Shown in pieces: positions 8,502 to 17,086 of a DNA stretch of 64,000 nt. The first letter of the stretch is position 1. Each line of letters opens with the position of its first letter. The notes under the pieces are model-generated. The model was not told the DNA's origin. It searched no databases and saw only the letters and a program-made list of their open reading frames with translations. The translations under genes were made by a program, and so were the position numbers. This DNA is from Acetitomaculum ruminis DSM 5522 (GTDB lineage: Bacteria; Bacillota; Clostridia; Lachnospirales; Lachnospiraceae). Location: positions 62,001 to 126,000 of the forward strand of contig NZ_FOJY01000009.1 in assembly GCF_900112085.1 (NCBI RefSeq). Direction: 5' to 3'.

Positions 8502-9680
8502 ATGAAAACAAAGGGCAGAATTTTATATTTTTTTACCGCTATAGCAGGTATAATAATGGTCTTGTTGATAGGTGCTATGGCATTTTGTCTTGTGACAAAA
8601 GGTGACAGCGTTGATAAAATCAGGGATAATTTTTTATCGCAGTTTTCTTTCATAGGGGAGATTCAGGCCAAAGAAGAAGGAGAAACTGTAAAAACAGATG
8701 AAATTATCAATGAAGAAAAAATAGATTCCTGGATAAAAGGTCATTCAATAGAAGACAAGGTTGCCCAGCTATTGCTAGTTACTCCGGCAGCACTTACGGG
8801 AAATGCTAATCTTGTAACTGCTGACAATACTGTGGAGCTGGCTTTAAGACAATATCCTGTAGGAGGCTTTGTTTTCACAAAGGAAAATATTCCTGATGAA
8901 GAGACCACAAAACAGTTCTTTTCAAGTATGTATGAATATTCAAGCACAATTTCCGGAGTAGCACCCTTTATGGCTCTTTCAAACATGGATGATATAAAGG
9001 TTTTGGCAGCAGATACACTTACCCTTGACAATATCCATGACATGCCTACTTCACAAAATCAGGCTATGGCTTTAGGTGGACGCCTTAAGGAATTTGGCAT
9101 TAACTTAAATACTTCCTTAGTTGCCAATGAAGAAAGCCAAGAGATGACAGAGGGCTTTGCGGGAGATTTAAACCAGATAACAGACCTTACAAAAACTTAC
9201 TTTGAAGGCTTGAAGAGTCAAAATGTAATAACTTCAGTAAAATATTTTCCGGTTTCCGGAGATTTTTGTGATATGGATGAAGCAACCCTTCTTGGAAATG
9301 CCGTAGTCTTTAAAAGTCTTATTGACTCCGGCATAGAGTTGGTGCAAATGTCTGATACCAGACTCAATCTCTTATCAAAGGGAATGCCTGCTACTCTTTC
9401 CAATAAGGCTGTCACAGAAATTTTAAGGAAAAAACTTGGATTTAACGGAATAATTGTAAGCGGAGACCTTAGTGATGAAAGAATAACTACCGTTATGGAT
9501 TCCAAGGAAGCTGCCGTAACAGCTATAAGTGCCGGTTGCGATATGATATATTGTTCATTGGACTTTAGAGAAGCTTATGAGGCAATTGTTCAGGCTGTAT
9601 GGAGCAAAGATTTGGATGAAGACAGAATAAATGAATCAGTAAAACGGGTTCTGAAGGTAAAATATCAAAATTCTATCTAA
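8502..9680 (+). CDS. NagZ-like (GH3 N-terminal fold) membrane-anchored protein, catalytic motifs degenerate
   Basis: 392 residues with one N-terminal membrane anchor (about 8-32) and a GH3-type barrel recognisable by PVGGFVFTKENI, LKEFGINLNTSL, VKYFPVSGD, GIIVSGDLSD and a C-terminal INESVKRVLKVK. In active NagZ enzymes the third element reads KHFPGHGD and is followed by a DSH that supplies the acid/base His; here these are KYFPVSGD and MDEA, so that His appears missing. It may be a pseudoenzyme binding muropeptides or a GH3 protein of altered specificity. It lies upstream of an LD-carboxypeptidase gene, which fits a wall role. Confidence 0.8.
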   Translation: MKTKGRILYFFTAIAGIIMVLLIGAMAFCLVTKGDSVDKIRDNFLSQFSFIGEIQAKEEGETVKTDEIINEEKIDSWIKGHSIEDKVAQLLLVTPAALTGNANLVTADNTVELALRQYPVGGFVFTKENIPDEETTKQFFSSMYEYSSTISGVAPFMALSNMDDIKVLAADTLTLDNIHDMPTSQNQAMALGGRLKEFGINLNTSLVANEESQEMTEGFAGDLNQITDLTKTYFEGLKSQNVITSVKYFPVSGDFCDMDEATLLGNAVVFKSLIDSGIELVQMSDTRLNLLSKGMPATLSNKAVTEILRKKLGFNGIIVSGDLSDERITTVMDSKEAAVTAISAGCDMIYCSLDFREAYEAIVQAVWSKDLDEDRINESVKRVLKVKYQNSI

Positions 9681-9702
9681 ATTTAATAAATATAAATTAT
9701 AA

Positions 9703-9741
9703 TGAGGAACAGTATTTTTTTCTAATGCTGTTCTTATTTTT
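9703..9741 (+). terminator. Terminator after the NagZ-like gene
   Basis: AGGAACAG (9705-9712) pairs with CTGTTCTT (9728-9735) and is followed by a T-rich stretch. Confidence 0.7.
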
Positions 9742-9857
9742 GCATGATTGGAATTATAATTTGCATTTTAAGAAATAATATACAAAAAATTTTAAGTTTA
9801 TTTTATAATAGTTTATAGATGGTTTATTCCTGTTATAAGGGATTAGAAAGGGAGAAT

Positions 9858-10715
9858 ATGGGAATACTTATGCAAGGAGACAGAGTTGGAGTACTGGCTG
9901 CTTCAAATGCTGTTTTACCTGAGAGGAAAACTGAAACAGATGCCCTTTTTGAGGCACTTACAGATATGGGATTAAATCCGGTTTTAGGAGACTTTGTTTA
10001 TGGGGATATTTTTAGCGGAAGCCCTGAGGATAAGGCGGATGTCTTAAATGATTTCTATAGGGATTCCTCTATTAAGGCGATTTTTGACATTTCGGGAGGA
10101 GACTTGTCTAACTCCCTGTTACCTTATCTGGATTATCGTATTATCAAAAAAAGAAAAACTCCTTTTTTCGGATATAGTGATCTTACCACCCTGATAAACG
10201 GTATATATGCTAAAACTGGAAATGCGGCATTTCTTTATCAGGTGGCAAATATTGTTAGAGATGGAAGTGGTGTACAAAAGATAAGATTTAAGGAGAGTAT
10301 TCTTGGAAGAGACAATTCATTATTTGATTTAAATGATTGTCGATACTTGCAGGGGACATCTATGAACGGCGAAGTTATCGGGGGAAATATACGCTGTTTT
10401 TTAAAACTTGCGGGAACAGAATATATGCCGGATTTTAACAGAAAAATATTATTTCTAGAGGCCAACAGCGGTGATGAAGCAAGGATTTTTTCGTATTTGA
10501 ACCAGTTAAAACAATTGGGTGTATTTGAGAAAATTAAAGGGGTTTTGCTGGGAAATTTTACGGAGATGGAAGATAATAATAAAAATATTGGAAGATTGCT
10601 TCTTCAAGTTATGGACAATAAAAAGATTCCCGTTGCAAAAACCGACCAGGTGGGGCACGGTTTGCTTTCAAGGTGTATAGTTATAGGCAGAGAATATGTA
10701 ATGCTTAGACAATAA
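9858..10715 (+). CDS. LD-carboxypeptidase, peptidase family S66
   Basis: Serine peptidase that removes the terminal D-alanine from murein tetrapeptides in peptidoglycan recycling. The S66 triad is visible: Ser in FGYSDLT, Glu in LFLEANSG and His in VGHGLLS. The ATG at 9858 is chosen because AAAGGGAG precedes it and the protein then begins MGILMQGDRVG, as S66 enzymes do; an in-frame ATG at 9819 has no ribosome site. 285 residues, slightly short for the family. LdcA-type function is inferred. Confidence 0.88.
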   Translation: MGILMQGDRVGVLAASNAVLPERKTETDALFEALTDMGLNPVLGDFVYGDIFSGSPEDKADVLNDFYRDSSIKAIFDISGGDLSNSLLPYLDYRIIKKRKTPFFGYSDLTTLINGIYAKTGNAAFLYQVANIVRDGSGVQKIRFKESILGRDNSLFDLNDCRYLQGTSMNGEVIGGNIRCFLKLAGTEYMPDFNRKILFLEANSGDEARIFSYLNQLKQLGVFEKIKGVLLGNFTEMEDNNKNIGRLLLQVMDNKKIPVAKTDQVGHGLLSRCIVIGREYVMLRQ

Positions 10716-10808
10716 ACCATACAGATAAAAATGAAATATATGATGAAAAAATACCAAAATATATATTGAAAGGGAATAAAAATACTATTTGTAGGTAAGA
10801 GATGTATT

Positions 10809-11060
10809 ATGTTAGAATTTAAGTACGATACTCAACTTTTAATTGAGGGGAAAGATTTAGACGAGGACAGGATATATGATTATATTTTAAATAATTTCAA
10901 AGGTGACTGTCTGCTGGCAGTGGGAGATGAAGAGTTTATAAAAATTCATTTCCACACAAATGAACCCTGGAGAATATTGGAATACTGTGCAGGATTGGGA
11001 GAAATCTATGATATTGTTGTAGAGGACATGGACAGACAAAGCAGAGGATTACAGGGGTAA
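10809..11060 (+). CDS. Stand-alone FakA/YloV C-terminal-like domain protein
   Basis: 83 residues, no signal or membrane segment. The pattern EGKDLDEDRI...GDCLLAVGDEEFIKIHFHTNEPWRILEY..GEIYDIVVEDM closely follows the C-terminal domain of the fatty-acid kinase FakA (DAK2-fusion YloV family), which carries the acyl-carrier interaction and normally sits behind a DAK2 kinase domain. Here there is no kinase domain on either side. The ribosome site is weak. It lies 6 bases before the next gene and is probably cotranscribed with it. It could be a carrier or adaptor domain, or an old gene fragment that stayed in frame. Confidence 0.7.
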   Translation: MLEFKYDTQLLIEGKDLDEDRIYDYILNNFKGDCLLAVGDEEFIKIHFHTNEPWRILEYCAGLGEIYDIVVEDMDRQSRGLQG

Positions 11061-11065
11061 AAGAT

Positions 11066-12268
11066 ATGAAAAAGAGACCTTTAATCAGTTTATTATTAAT
11101 ATTAACAATTTTAATTACCGGGTGTGAAAATACATCCGGTAATTCTTATGGCGAAAAAGAAATAGTATCCACCTATGATTACAGTGAAAATGAAAAAGAA
11201 GTAGTATCTTCTTATGATTATAGTGAAAATGAAAAAATAGGAAATCTTGATTTAGAGGTGCATTTTATTGATGTAGGTCAGGGAGATGCCATTTTAATTG
11301 AAAGCAATGATAAGGCAATGATGGTGGATTTTGGAAATAATGATAAGGGTAGTGCCCTATATGCATATCTGAAAAAAGAGGGAATAGATGAGTTGGAATA
11401 TGCAATCGGTACCCATCCTGATGCGGATCACATAGGAGGAATGGATGTAATTCTTTATAAAACAGGCAGTAAGAGGGTATTTATGCCTGATGTGACCAAT
11501 GATACCGCAACCTATAGAGATGTGGTAGATGAATGTAAAAGGCAGGGAAAAAAGATAGAAAATCCTAAATTAGGAGAAAGCTTTTCCTTAGGAGATGTCA
11601 CTTTTACCATAATTTCCCCGGTAAAAGGAGGATATGAGGACAAAAACAGCTATTCCATAGGTATAAAACTGGTTTGTAAAAACACAAGCTTTGTAATGTG
11701 TGGCGATGAAACCATAGAGTCGGAAAAAGAGATGCTGGCAAATAATATTGACTTACAGGCGGATGTTTTAAAACTGGGACATCATGGCAGCTCTGGGAGT
11801 ACTTGTGATTCCTTTTTGACAGCAGTTAATCCGAAATATGCAATAATAAGCTGTGGATTTAACAATTCCTACGGACATCCCCACAAAGAAGTGGTAAATG
11901 CACTAAAAAACCGGGGTATTTCCTTGTTTAGAACAGACCTTCAAGGAAGCATTATAGCTAAAAGTGACGGTGAAAATATCACTTTTAATACACAAGCCAC
12001 AACAGATTATCGCTGTGGAAATGAAATTTCTCAAACTGAAAAAGAACTAAATGAGAAGGACGACGAAAAGCAGATAAAAGAAAATGATGATGTTGCTTTA
12101 ACTTCAGAGAATACCACATATATCATAAATGAAAATACAAAGAAATTTCACTTATCAGATTGTCCTTCGGTTTCAAAAATGAAAGAAAAAAATAAAAAAG
12201 AAACTAATAAAACAAAAGATGAACTGGAAAAAGAAGGGTACCAACCCTGCCAAAACTGTTTGGGCTGA
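11066..12268 (+). CDS. ComEC-like MBL-fold lipoprotein with C-terminal Ada-like zinc domain
   Basis: 400 residues. A lipoprotein signal ends at LITGC (Cys20). Two copies of a YDYSEN-type repeat follow (about residues 30-55). The metallo-beta-lactamase domain resembles the extracellular nuclease-like domain of ComEC: IDVGQGDAIL, THPDADHIGG, GHHGSSGST and AIISCGFNNSYGHP. The C-terminus has FHLSDCPSVSKM...GYQPCQNC, like the Ada zinc-binding fold (Cys-Cys...CxxC) often attached to such proteins and to secreted nucleases. It is anchored outside the cell and probably hydrolyses a phosphodiester; a role in DNA use is inferred. Confidence 0.85.
   Translation: MKKRPLISLLLILTILITGCENTSGNSYGEKEIVSTYDYSENEKEVVSSYDYSENEKIGNLDLEVHFIDVGQGDAILIESNDKAMMVDFGNNDKGSALYAYLKKEGIDELEYAIGTHPDADHIGGMDVILYKTGSKRVFMPDVTNDTATYRDVVDECKRQGKKIENPKLGESFSLGDVTFTIISPVKGGYEDKNSYSIGIKLVCKNTSFVMCGDETIESEKEMLANNIDLQADVLKLGHHGSSGSTCDSFLTAVNPKYAIISCGFNNSYGHPHKEVVNALKNRGISLFRTDLQGSIIAKSDGENITFNTQATTDYRCGNEISQTEKELNEKDDEKQIKENDDVALTSENTTYIINENTKKFHLSDCPSVSKMKEKNKKETNKTKDELEKEGYQPCQNCLG
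11155..11238 (+). repeat. Short in-frame tandem repeat inside the MBL lipoprotein gene
   Basis: Two adjacent units encode EKEIVSTYDYSEN and EKEVVSSYDYSEN, in the linker between lipid anchor and enzyme domain. It may be a recent spacer duplication. Confidence 0.75.
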
Positions 12269-12512
12269 TTTTTTGTACACAATAAAAACATAAAATAAAC
12301 ATGGTATGACAATATTTTTGCTGTAACCTTAAGACAGTTTAATGTGAAATATTATATTTACTTAACAAGAAAATCCTGATGCTAAAGAGCCTGTTTATGT
12401 CTTTAGCCGGCACTTAATTCTGCCGAAAAAATCTTTGTGGATTAATAAAGAAAAATATTGATTTGACAGTTCTTTTGCAAATTTTACAGGATAAAGCAGA
12501 GGGGGAATAAAT

Positions 12513-13136
12513 ATGGAAACATTAACAGAAAGCATATATGGAAGCTATGAAAATGCTCTTAGGGCTACCATGGAGGACATGAAGGCAAAATTTAATGAAA
12601 TAAGGGATAAGATAAGAGATACCAAAGGCGAAAAACCGGTGGATCATATATTATCAAGGCTTAAAGGCGAAGAAAGTATGCGAGAAAAATGTTTCCGTAA
12701 AGATTATCCCGTATCCACGGAATCCGCCATTACCCGTGTTAAAGATGCCATTGGAATCAGAGTTGTCTGCAGTTTCATAGATGATGTTTACAAAGTAGTA
12801 GATGAAATAAAAAAGACACCCGGATGGAAAGTGGACGTTGAGAAAGATTATATAAGACATGCCAAGGCAAACGGCTATAGAAGCTATCATATTATTTTAA
12901 AAGTTCCAAATAAATACGGAGGCGGGGATATTGACAGCTTTTATGCTGAAATACAAATTAGAACCATATCCATGGACACATGGGCAAGCCTTGAACATCA
13001 GATGCGTTATAAGAGAAATATAAAAAATCAACAACTTATAGAAGTGGAATTAAAACGCTGTGCTGATGAACTTGCTTCTACAGATGTGTCTCTTCAGACA
13101 ATCCGGGATATGATAACAGGAGATAATGAAAAATGA
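12513..13136 (+). CDS. Small alarmone synthetase (RelQ/RelP type, (p)ppGpp synthetase)
   Basis: 207 residues with only the RelA/SpoT synthetase domain; the HD hydrolase and regulatory domains are absent. Motifs: RVKDAIGIRVVCSF, ANGYRSYHIIL, and EIQIRTISMDTWASLEHQMRYK, the last carrying the GTP/Mg site. It should transfer pyrophosphate from ATP to GTP or GDP. Its stop codon overlaps the start of the next response regulator (ATGA), indicating translational coupling. A second gene of this family is at 46218-46892. Confidence 0.93.
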   Translation: METLTESIYGSYENALRATMEDMKAKFNEIRDKIRDTKGEKPVDHILSRLKGEESMREKCFRKDYPVSTESAITRVKDAIGIRVVCSFIDDVYKVVDEIKKTPGWKVDVEKDYIRHAKANGYRSYHIILKVPNKYGGGDIDSFYAEIQIRTISMDTWASLEHQMRYKRNIKNQQLIEVELKRCADELASTDVSLQTIRDMITGDNEK

Positions 13137-13801
13137 GGATTTTGTTGGCAGAAGATACCAGAGATTTGTCAAAAGTAATTGTAACAGTATTAGAACACCA
13201 GGAATATGAAGTAGATGCTGCATATGATGGGGAAGAAGCAATTGAATACATTAAAAAAAGTAATTATGATGCCATAATTTTAGATATAATGATGCCAAAA
13301 AAGAATGGTATTGAAGTTGTTAAAGAATGTAGAAAACTAGGCGTTATGACCCCTGTTTTGTTTTTAACCGCAAAGGCAGAAACTAACGATAAAGTCGTTG
13401 GACTTGATGCCGGAGGGGATGATTATCTTACAAAACCCTTCTCCATGGAAGAACTTATGGCAAGGATTCGTTCCATGACCAGAAGAAAAAATGTCTATAG
13501 TCAAAAGGTGTTAAAGCTTGGAAATTTAAGCCTTGACGCAGAAAATTTTGAACTGTCAGCGGAAAATTCCGTAAGGTTAAGCAACAAGGAATTTGAACTT
13601 ATATATGTATTTTTAGTATCAGCAAATGAACAACTTGAAGAAAATTTCCTGTTAAACAGGGTATGGAGCGAGGATGAAAGGGCAGAAGGAGAACTTTTGT
13701 GGATGTATATTTCCTACCTGAAAAAGAAACTGGAATCCATTGCTGCAAATGTAAAAATAGAAGGGGAAAAAGGCGGCCCATACCGTCTTATATGTCAGTA
13801 A
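13133..13801 (+). CDS. OmpR/PhoB-family response regulator
   Basis: 222 residues. The receiver domain has acidic residues E7/D8, phospho-acceptor Asp51 in IILDIMMPKKNG, Thr near 79 (LFLTA) and Lys near 101 (LTKPF). The C-terminal winged-helix domain (about 125-220) ends in the usual GGPYRL. It overlaps the small alarmone synthetase by 4 bases and is followed 33 bases later by its histidine kinase. The target genes are unknown. Confidence 0.95.
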   Translation: MRILLAEDTRDLSKVIVTVLEHQEYEVDAAYDGEEAIEYIKKSNYDAIILDIMMPKKNGIEVVKECRKLGVMTPVLFLTAKAETNDKVVGLDAGGDDYLTKPFSMEELMARIRSMTRRKNVYSQKVLKLGNLSLDAENFELSAENSVRLSNKEFELIYVFLVSANEQLEENFLLNRVWSEDERAEGELLWMYISYLKKKLESIAANVKIEGEKGGPYRLICQ

Positions 13802-13834
13802 AAAACTCCTATTTAGTCTTTAAGGAATGAGAAA

Positions 13835-15076
13835 ATGGTAAAAAGATTACAAAAACAGTTTATATGCGTTGCATCAGCCAGCATACTTATTGTTATGCTG
13901 GTGGTAGTTGGGATGATATATTTTTTAAGCTTATATGCCATGAACGAGGAAATTCATTCTCTTTTGGATATAATTGCGGAAAATGACGGTGCAATGCCAA
14001 AGTATGGTCAAAAAGATAATAACAATGAAATTTCTTCTAAAACTTTTGAATTTGTCATAACAGAAGAGTCCATGTATGAAGTAAGGTACTTTTCTGTGAT
14101 ATTTGACGAAAACGAAAACATTTTATCCGCAAATTATAACAATATTGCCGCGATAAAAGACAGTACCTGTGAAGAATATGCAAGAAAAGCCTTTAAGAGT
14201 GATACAGACTTTAAAAGGATAGATAAATATTATTACTTAAAAAAGAGACTGGATAATGGTAATTATATGGTGGTCTTTGTAGATTCCACCTTAAGATTAG
14301 AAAATTTAGAAAGGCTTATGTACACTTCTTTATGGATAACCTTAGCTTGCTTTATTTTGTTTTTTATGCTGGTGTCGGCACTTTCAAAAAGGGCTTTAAA
14401 AACCACAATTCAAAGTATAGAAAAACAAAAAGAATTTATTACAAATGCAAGTCATGAATTAAAAACCCCCTTGGCTGTAATTTCAGCAAACACAGAATTA
14501 ATGGTTATGTTAAACGGTGCCAACGAATGGACTGACAGCACCCTAAACCAGGTAAAGCGCCTTGACGAGCTTATAAAAAATCTTGTGGCAATGTCAAGGA
14601 TGGAGGAAAGAAAAGAGCAGTTTAAAATTGAAGAAGTAAATGCAACTTGTCTAGTGGAAGAAATAGTAGATTCCTATGAGCATCTTATTGTGCAAAAAGA
14701 ATATAAGATAGAAAAGGATATTGCGCAAAATGTAGTGATAAAATCCGATTCTGAATTAATTAAACAGCTTTTAACTATTTTTTTGGACAATGCAATAAAA
14801 TATACAGATGAAAAAGGTACTATAAAAGTGGCATTAAAGGAGAAAACCAGAAGTGTAAAAATGACTGTGTCAAACACCTATGCCCAGGGTGCAAATGTGG
14901 ATTATCAACGCTTTACGGACAGATTTTACAGAGAGGACAGTTCTCACAATATAGAAAAGGGCGGCTATGGAATCGGACTTTCAATGGCAAAGGAATTAGT
15001 GGAAAGTAATAGAGGAAAATTTAAGATAAATTGGAAGAATGGTGAAATCTTCTTCACAGTAATATTAAACAAATAA
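13835..15076 (+). CDS. Sensor histidine kinase
   Basis: 413 residues. Two membrane helices (about 10-33 and 165-185) enclose an extracellular sensor segment of about 130 residues with no recognised domain. No HAMP domain is obvious. The HisKA box NASHELKTPL holds the phospho-acceptor His, and the ATPase domain has the N-box FLDNAIKYT and the G-box GGYGIGLSMAKEL. Its partner is the upstream response regulator. The operon ends at the terminator near 15113-15150. Confidence 0.95.
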   Translation: MVKRLQKQFICVASASILIVMLVVVGMIYFLSLYAMNEEIHSLLDIIAENDGAMPKYGQKDNNNEISSKTFEFVITEESMYEVRYFSVIFDENENILSANYNNIAAIKDSTCEEYARKAFKSDTDFKRIDKYYYLKKRLDNGNYMVVFVDSTLRLENLERLMYTSLWITLACFILFFMLVSALSKRALKTTIQSIEKQKEFITNASHELKTPLAVISANTELMVMLNGANEWTDSTLNQVKRLDELIKNLVAMSRMEERKEQFKIEEVNATCLVEEIVDSYEHLIVQKEYKIEKDIAQNVVIKSDSELIKQLLTIFLDNAIKYTDEKGTIKVALKEKTRSVKMTVSNTYAQGANVDYQRFTDRFYREDSSHNIEKGGYGIGLSMAKELVESNRGKFKINWKNGEIFFTVILNK

Positions 15077-15112
15077 GGGGTAAATAGGGTATTTTCATCA
15101 ATATATTCCGTT

Positions 15113-15150
15113 ATAAAAACGCTTCTAAAGGTTATTTGAGGCGTTTTTTT
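15113..15150 (+). terminator. Terminator of the alarmone-synthetase/two-component operon
   Basis: AAAAACGC (15115-15122) pairs with GCGTTTTT (15141-15148), followed by T residues. Confidence 0.85.
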
Positions 15151-15367
15151 ATTTAAAAATAGAGATATTTACAAAAAATTACATAGAAAATTGTAAATTT
15201 TTAGTGAAAAATGCAAGATAATATTTGCGAATTACTGACAAATTTTGTGAAATAATACAAGGATAATTTTCTTTAATATAGTGTAAAAATCTAATAATTA
15301 TGATATAATAACGGTATAGCAATAGGAAAGCTAATTATTAATTACTATCATTATTCAGGAGGTACAT

Positions 15368-15544
15368 ATGATGAAAGAGCAAGGAGTCTACAATGGTCAG
15401 GCAAATATAACTGTTGAGATGAAAGAAAAAGGCGGAAAAATCGTTGGAGAAATCCATGTTGATCAGCTTTTACTTGGCACATTAGAAGAAAATGTTGCTA
15501 ATAGTCTCATCGATGAGTTAGAACTGACAATATTTGGAGAATAA
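15368..15544 (+). CDS. Small protein of 58 residues, function unknown
   Basis: Short open frame starting MMKEQGVYNGQ and ending ELTIFGE. An ideal ribosome site AGGAGG lies about six bases before the ATG, and a long terminator hairpin follows at 15614-15675, so this looks like a real monocistronic gene. A TATAAT box lies at 15304-15309. The sequence alternates hydrophobic and charged residues (ITVEMKEKGGKIVGEIHVDQLLLGTL), suggesting a small beta-rich fold. No signal peptide or membrane segment is present. Confidence 0.75.
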   Translation: MMKEQGVYNGQANITVEMKEKGGKIVGEIHVDQLLLGTLEENVANSLIDELELTIFGE

Positions 15545-15613
15545 TTAAACCATGCTGCGTCGAAATTTTGGGTTTATCAACCTTGCGTAAATAAAAGAAG
15601 TTACCAAACTGGA

Positions 15614-15675
15614 GGAAAAACTGCTTCACGACCATCTCAAGGGCTTTGAGATGTAGCGCGAGGCGGTTTTTCTTT
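15614..15675 (+). terminator. Long two-part terminator hairpin after the 58-aa gene
   Basis: The outer stem AAAAACTGCTTC (15616-15627) pairs, with wobbles, to GAGGCGGTTTTT (15660-15671). An inner stem CATCTCAA/TTTGAGATG lies within. A T-rich tail follows. Confidence 0.85.
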
Positions 15676-15747
15676 TTATGGAAAGTGGCGTAAAAAGGAG
15701 AAAATAACATTAGATTAAAAAGATTAAGAAAAAATTAAAAAATAATG

Positions 15748-15776
15748 TTGACTTTATAAAAAATCCATGCTATTAT
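15748..15776 (+). promoter_or_regulatory. Promoter of the tRNA-Gly pair
   Basis: -35 TTGACT (15748-15753), 17-base spacer, -10 TATTAT (15771-15776), with transcription expected near 15784, about 26 bases before the first tRNA. Confidence 0.85.
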
Positions 15777-15809
15777 GTTCTAGCAGTCGCAAAGAGAAGC
15801 GAAGGTCGC

Positions 15810-15880
15810 GCGGGTGTAGTTCAATGGTAGAACACTAGCCTTCCAAGCTAGATACGTGGGTTCGATTCCCATCACCCGCT
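15810..15880 (+). tRNA. tRNA-Gly (anticodon TCC)
   Basis: 71 nt without encoded CCA. The acceptor arms GCGGGTG and CACCCGC pair fully. The anticodon stem CTAGC/GCTAG encloses CTTCCAA, giving anticodon TCC. The T-arm contains TGGGTTCGATTCCCA. Confidence 0.97.
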
Positions 15881-15910
15881 TTCTAAGAAATCTCTTTGTA
15901 ATATAAATTA

Positions 15911-15982
<72 letters not shown>

Positions 15983-15992
15983 CTTCCTTATA

Positions 15993-16035
15993 AAGTAGCG
16001 GGGACGTCTGAATACAGCGGTTCCGCTATTTTGTT
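15993..16035 (+). terminator. Terminator of the tRNA-Gly operon
   Basis: The arm 15993-16001 (AAGTAGCGG) pairs with CCGCTATTT (16023-16031), with one wobble. T residues follow. Confidence 0.75.
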
Positions 16036-16273
16036 TCTTAAAATCAAAAATTGACTTGATTCCTGTTTCGTTGCGTTCCCATTCTAAAAAGTAAAAATTA
16101 GAAATTTTTGTCATAAATGTTGCACAAAAAATCATGCAGTTTTAAGCTTAAATCTTAAAATGACAGACAATTCCTTTCGTGGTAAAATAGTTAATGTGAC
16201 TGTACTATTATTTGTGTTATCAATAAACAATAGTTTCATAAAAGTATTTCATGTGTGTTAAAGGAAGGAAAAA

Positions 16274-16984
16274 ATGCATACTAAAAACGATAAAGTACCA
16301 AAGAAGAATATAATATTAGCCCTTTTGGCATTTGGGATGGGGGTTCTTTTAATAGCATTGGCATATTGCTTCACCAGCCCGATAATATTTTTTACTTTAG
16401 GCATTTTAGGGGTTTTGTGGTCTATACTGCTTCATTTTATAAGCCCAAGATGTTTATACGGTATCAAAAAAATCCTTATTGATTTTACAACTATAGGGAT
16501 TGTTTTTTCCTTTGCGATGATGACGACTATATCAGCAAGGTCTTACAACATTTTATTTACTACAGATTCCTTTAAATTATTGCAGGTGGGGATTGCAATA
16601 TTAATGGGAATAGCAGCAGCGGTGATTTTTGGAAAAAATATTTTCCCTGCTACTGATAATGAAATGAAGTTCATTTTTAAAAATGCTCTCTTTGGCATAG
16701 CGGTGGCTTTTGTAATTTATATTTGCGTTATGGAAGCCGGGGTTATTTATGATTTTTCATCCCCTTCCCGCTATGAAGTGAAAGTTAATGACTTAGAAAA
16801 GGAACAGAATCTCATTTTTACAGAATATAATATTTATATTAAGGATGAGAGCATTCCTTATCTTATTGAAAAGGTAAGACTTACTGGAAGCCAGTACAAA
16901 AAACTGAAAACGGGAGATAAGGTGAAGTTGCTTTTTTATGACAGTGCTTTAGGGATAACATGGTTAAAGGCAGTAGTAGAGTGA
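16274..16984 (+). CDS. Hypothetical membrane protein
   Basis: 236 residues. Two N-terminal hydrophobic helices (about 14-56) are followed by three more (about 66-88, 98-118, 130-152). The C-terminal part, about 75 residues, is soluble (YEVKVNDLEKEQNLIFTEYNIYIKDESIPY...TGDKVKLLFYD) and looks like a small beta domain. A strong AAGGAAGG site precedes the ATG. No family is recognised and the neighbours give no clue. Confidence 0.65.
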   Translation: MHTKNDKVPKKNIILALLAFGMGVLLIALAYCFTSPIIFFTLGILGVLWSILLHFISPRCLYGIKKILIDFTTIGIVFSFAMMTTISARSYNILFTTDSFKLLQVGIAILMGIAAAVIFGKNIFPATDNEMKFIFKNALFGIAVAFVIYICVMEAGVIYDFSSPSRYEVKVNDLEKEQNLIFTEYNIYIKDESIPYLIEKVRLTGSQYKKLKTGDKVKLLFYDSALGITWLKAVVE

Positions 16985-17086
16985 CAGGCAAAGAGGAATA
17001 TAAAACATATTTACAGAAAGGAAGGGAAGTTGCATTAAGATATTTGCTTTACAATATAATTTTTAAATATTGGCAACGCAAGAATT

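Noticed and set aside
12269-12512. Possible riboswitch in the 244-base gap before the first alarmone synthetase
   Set aside because: Only short, imperfect pairings are seen and no known motif; nothing can be supported.
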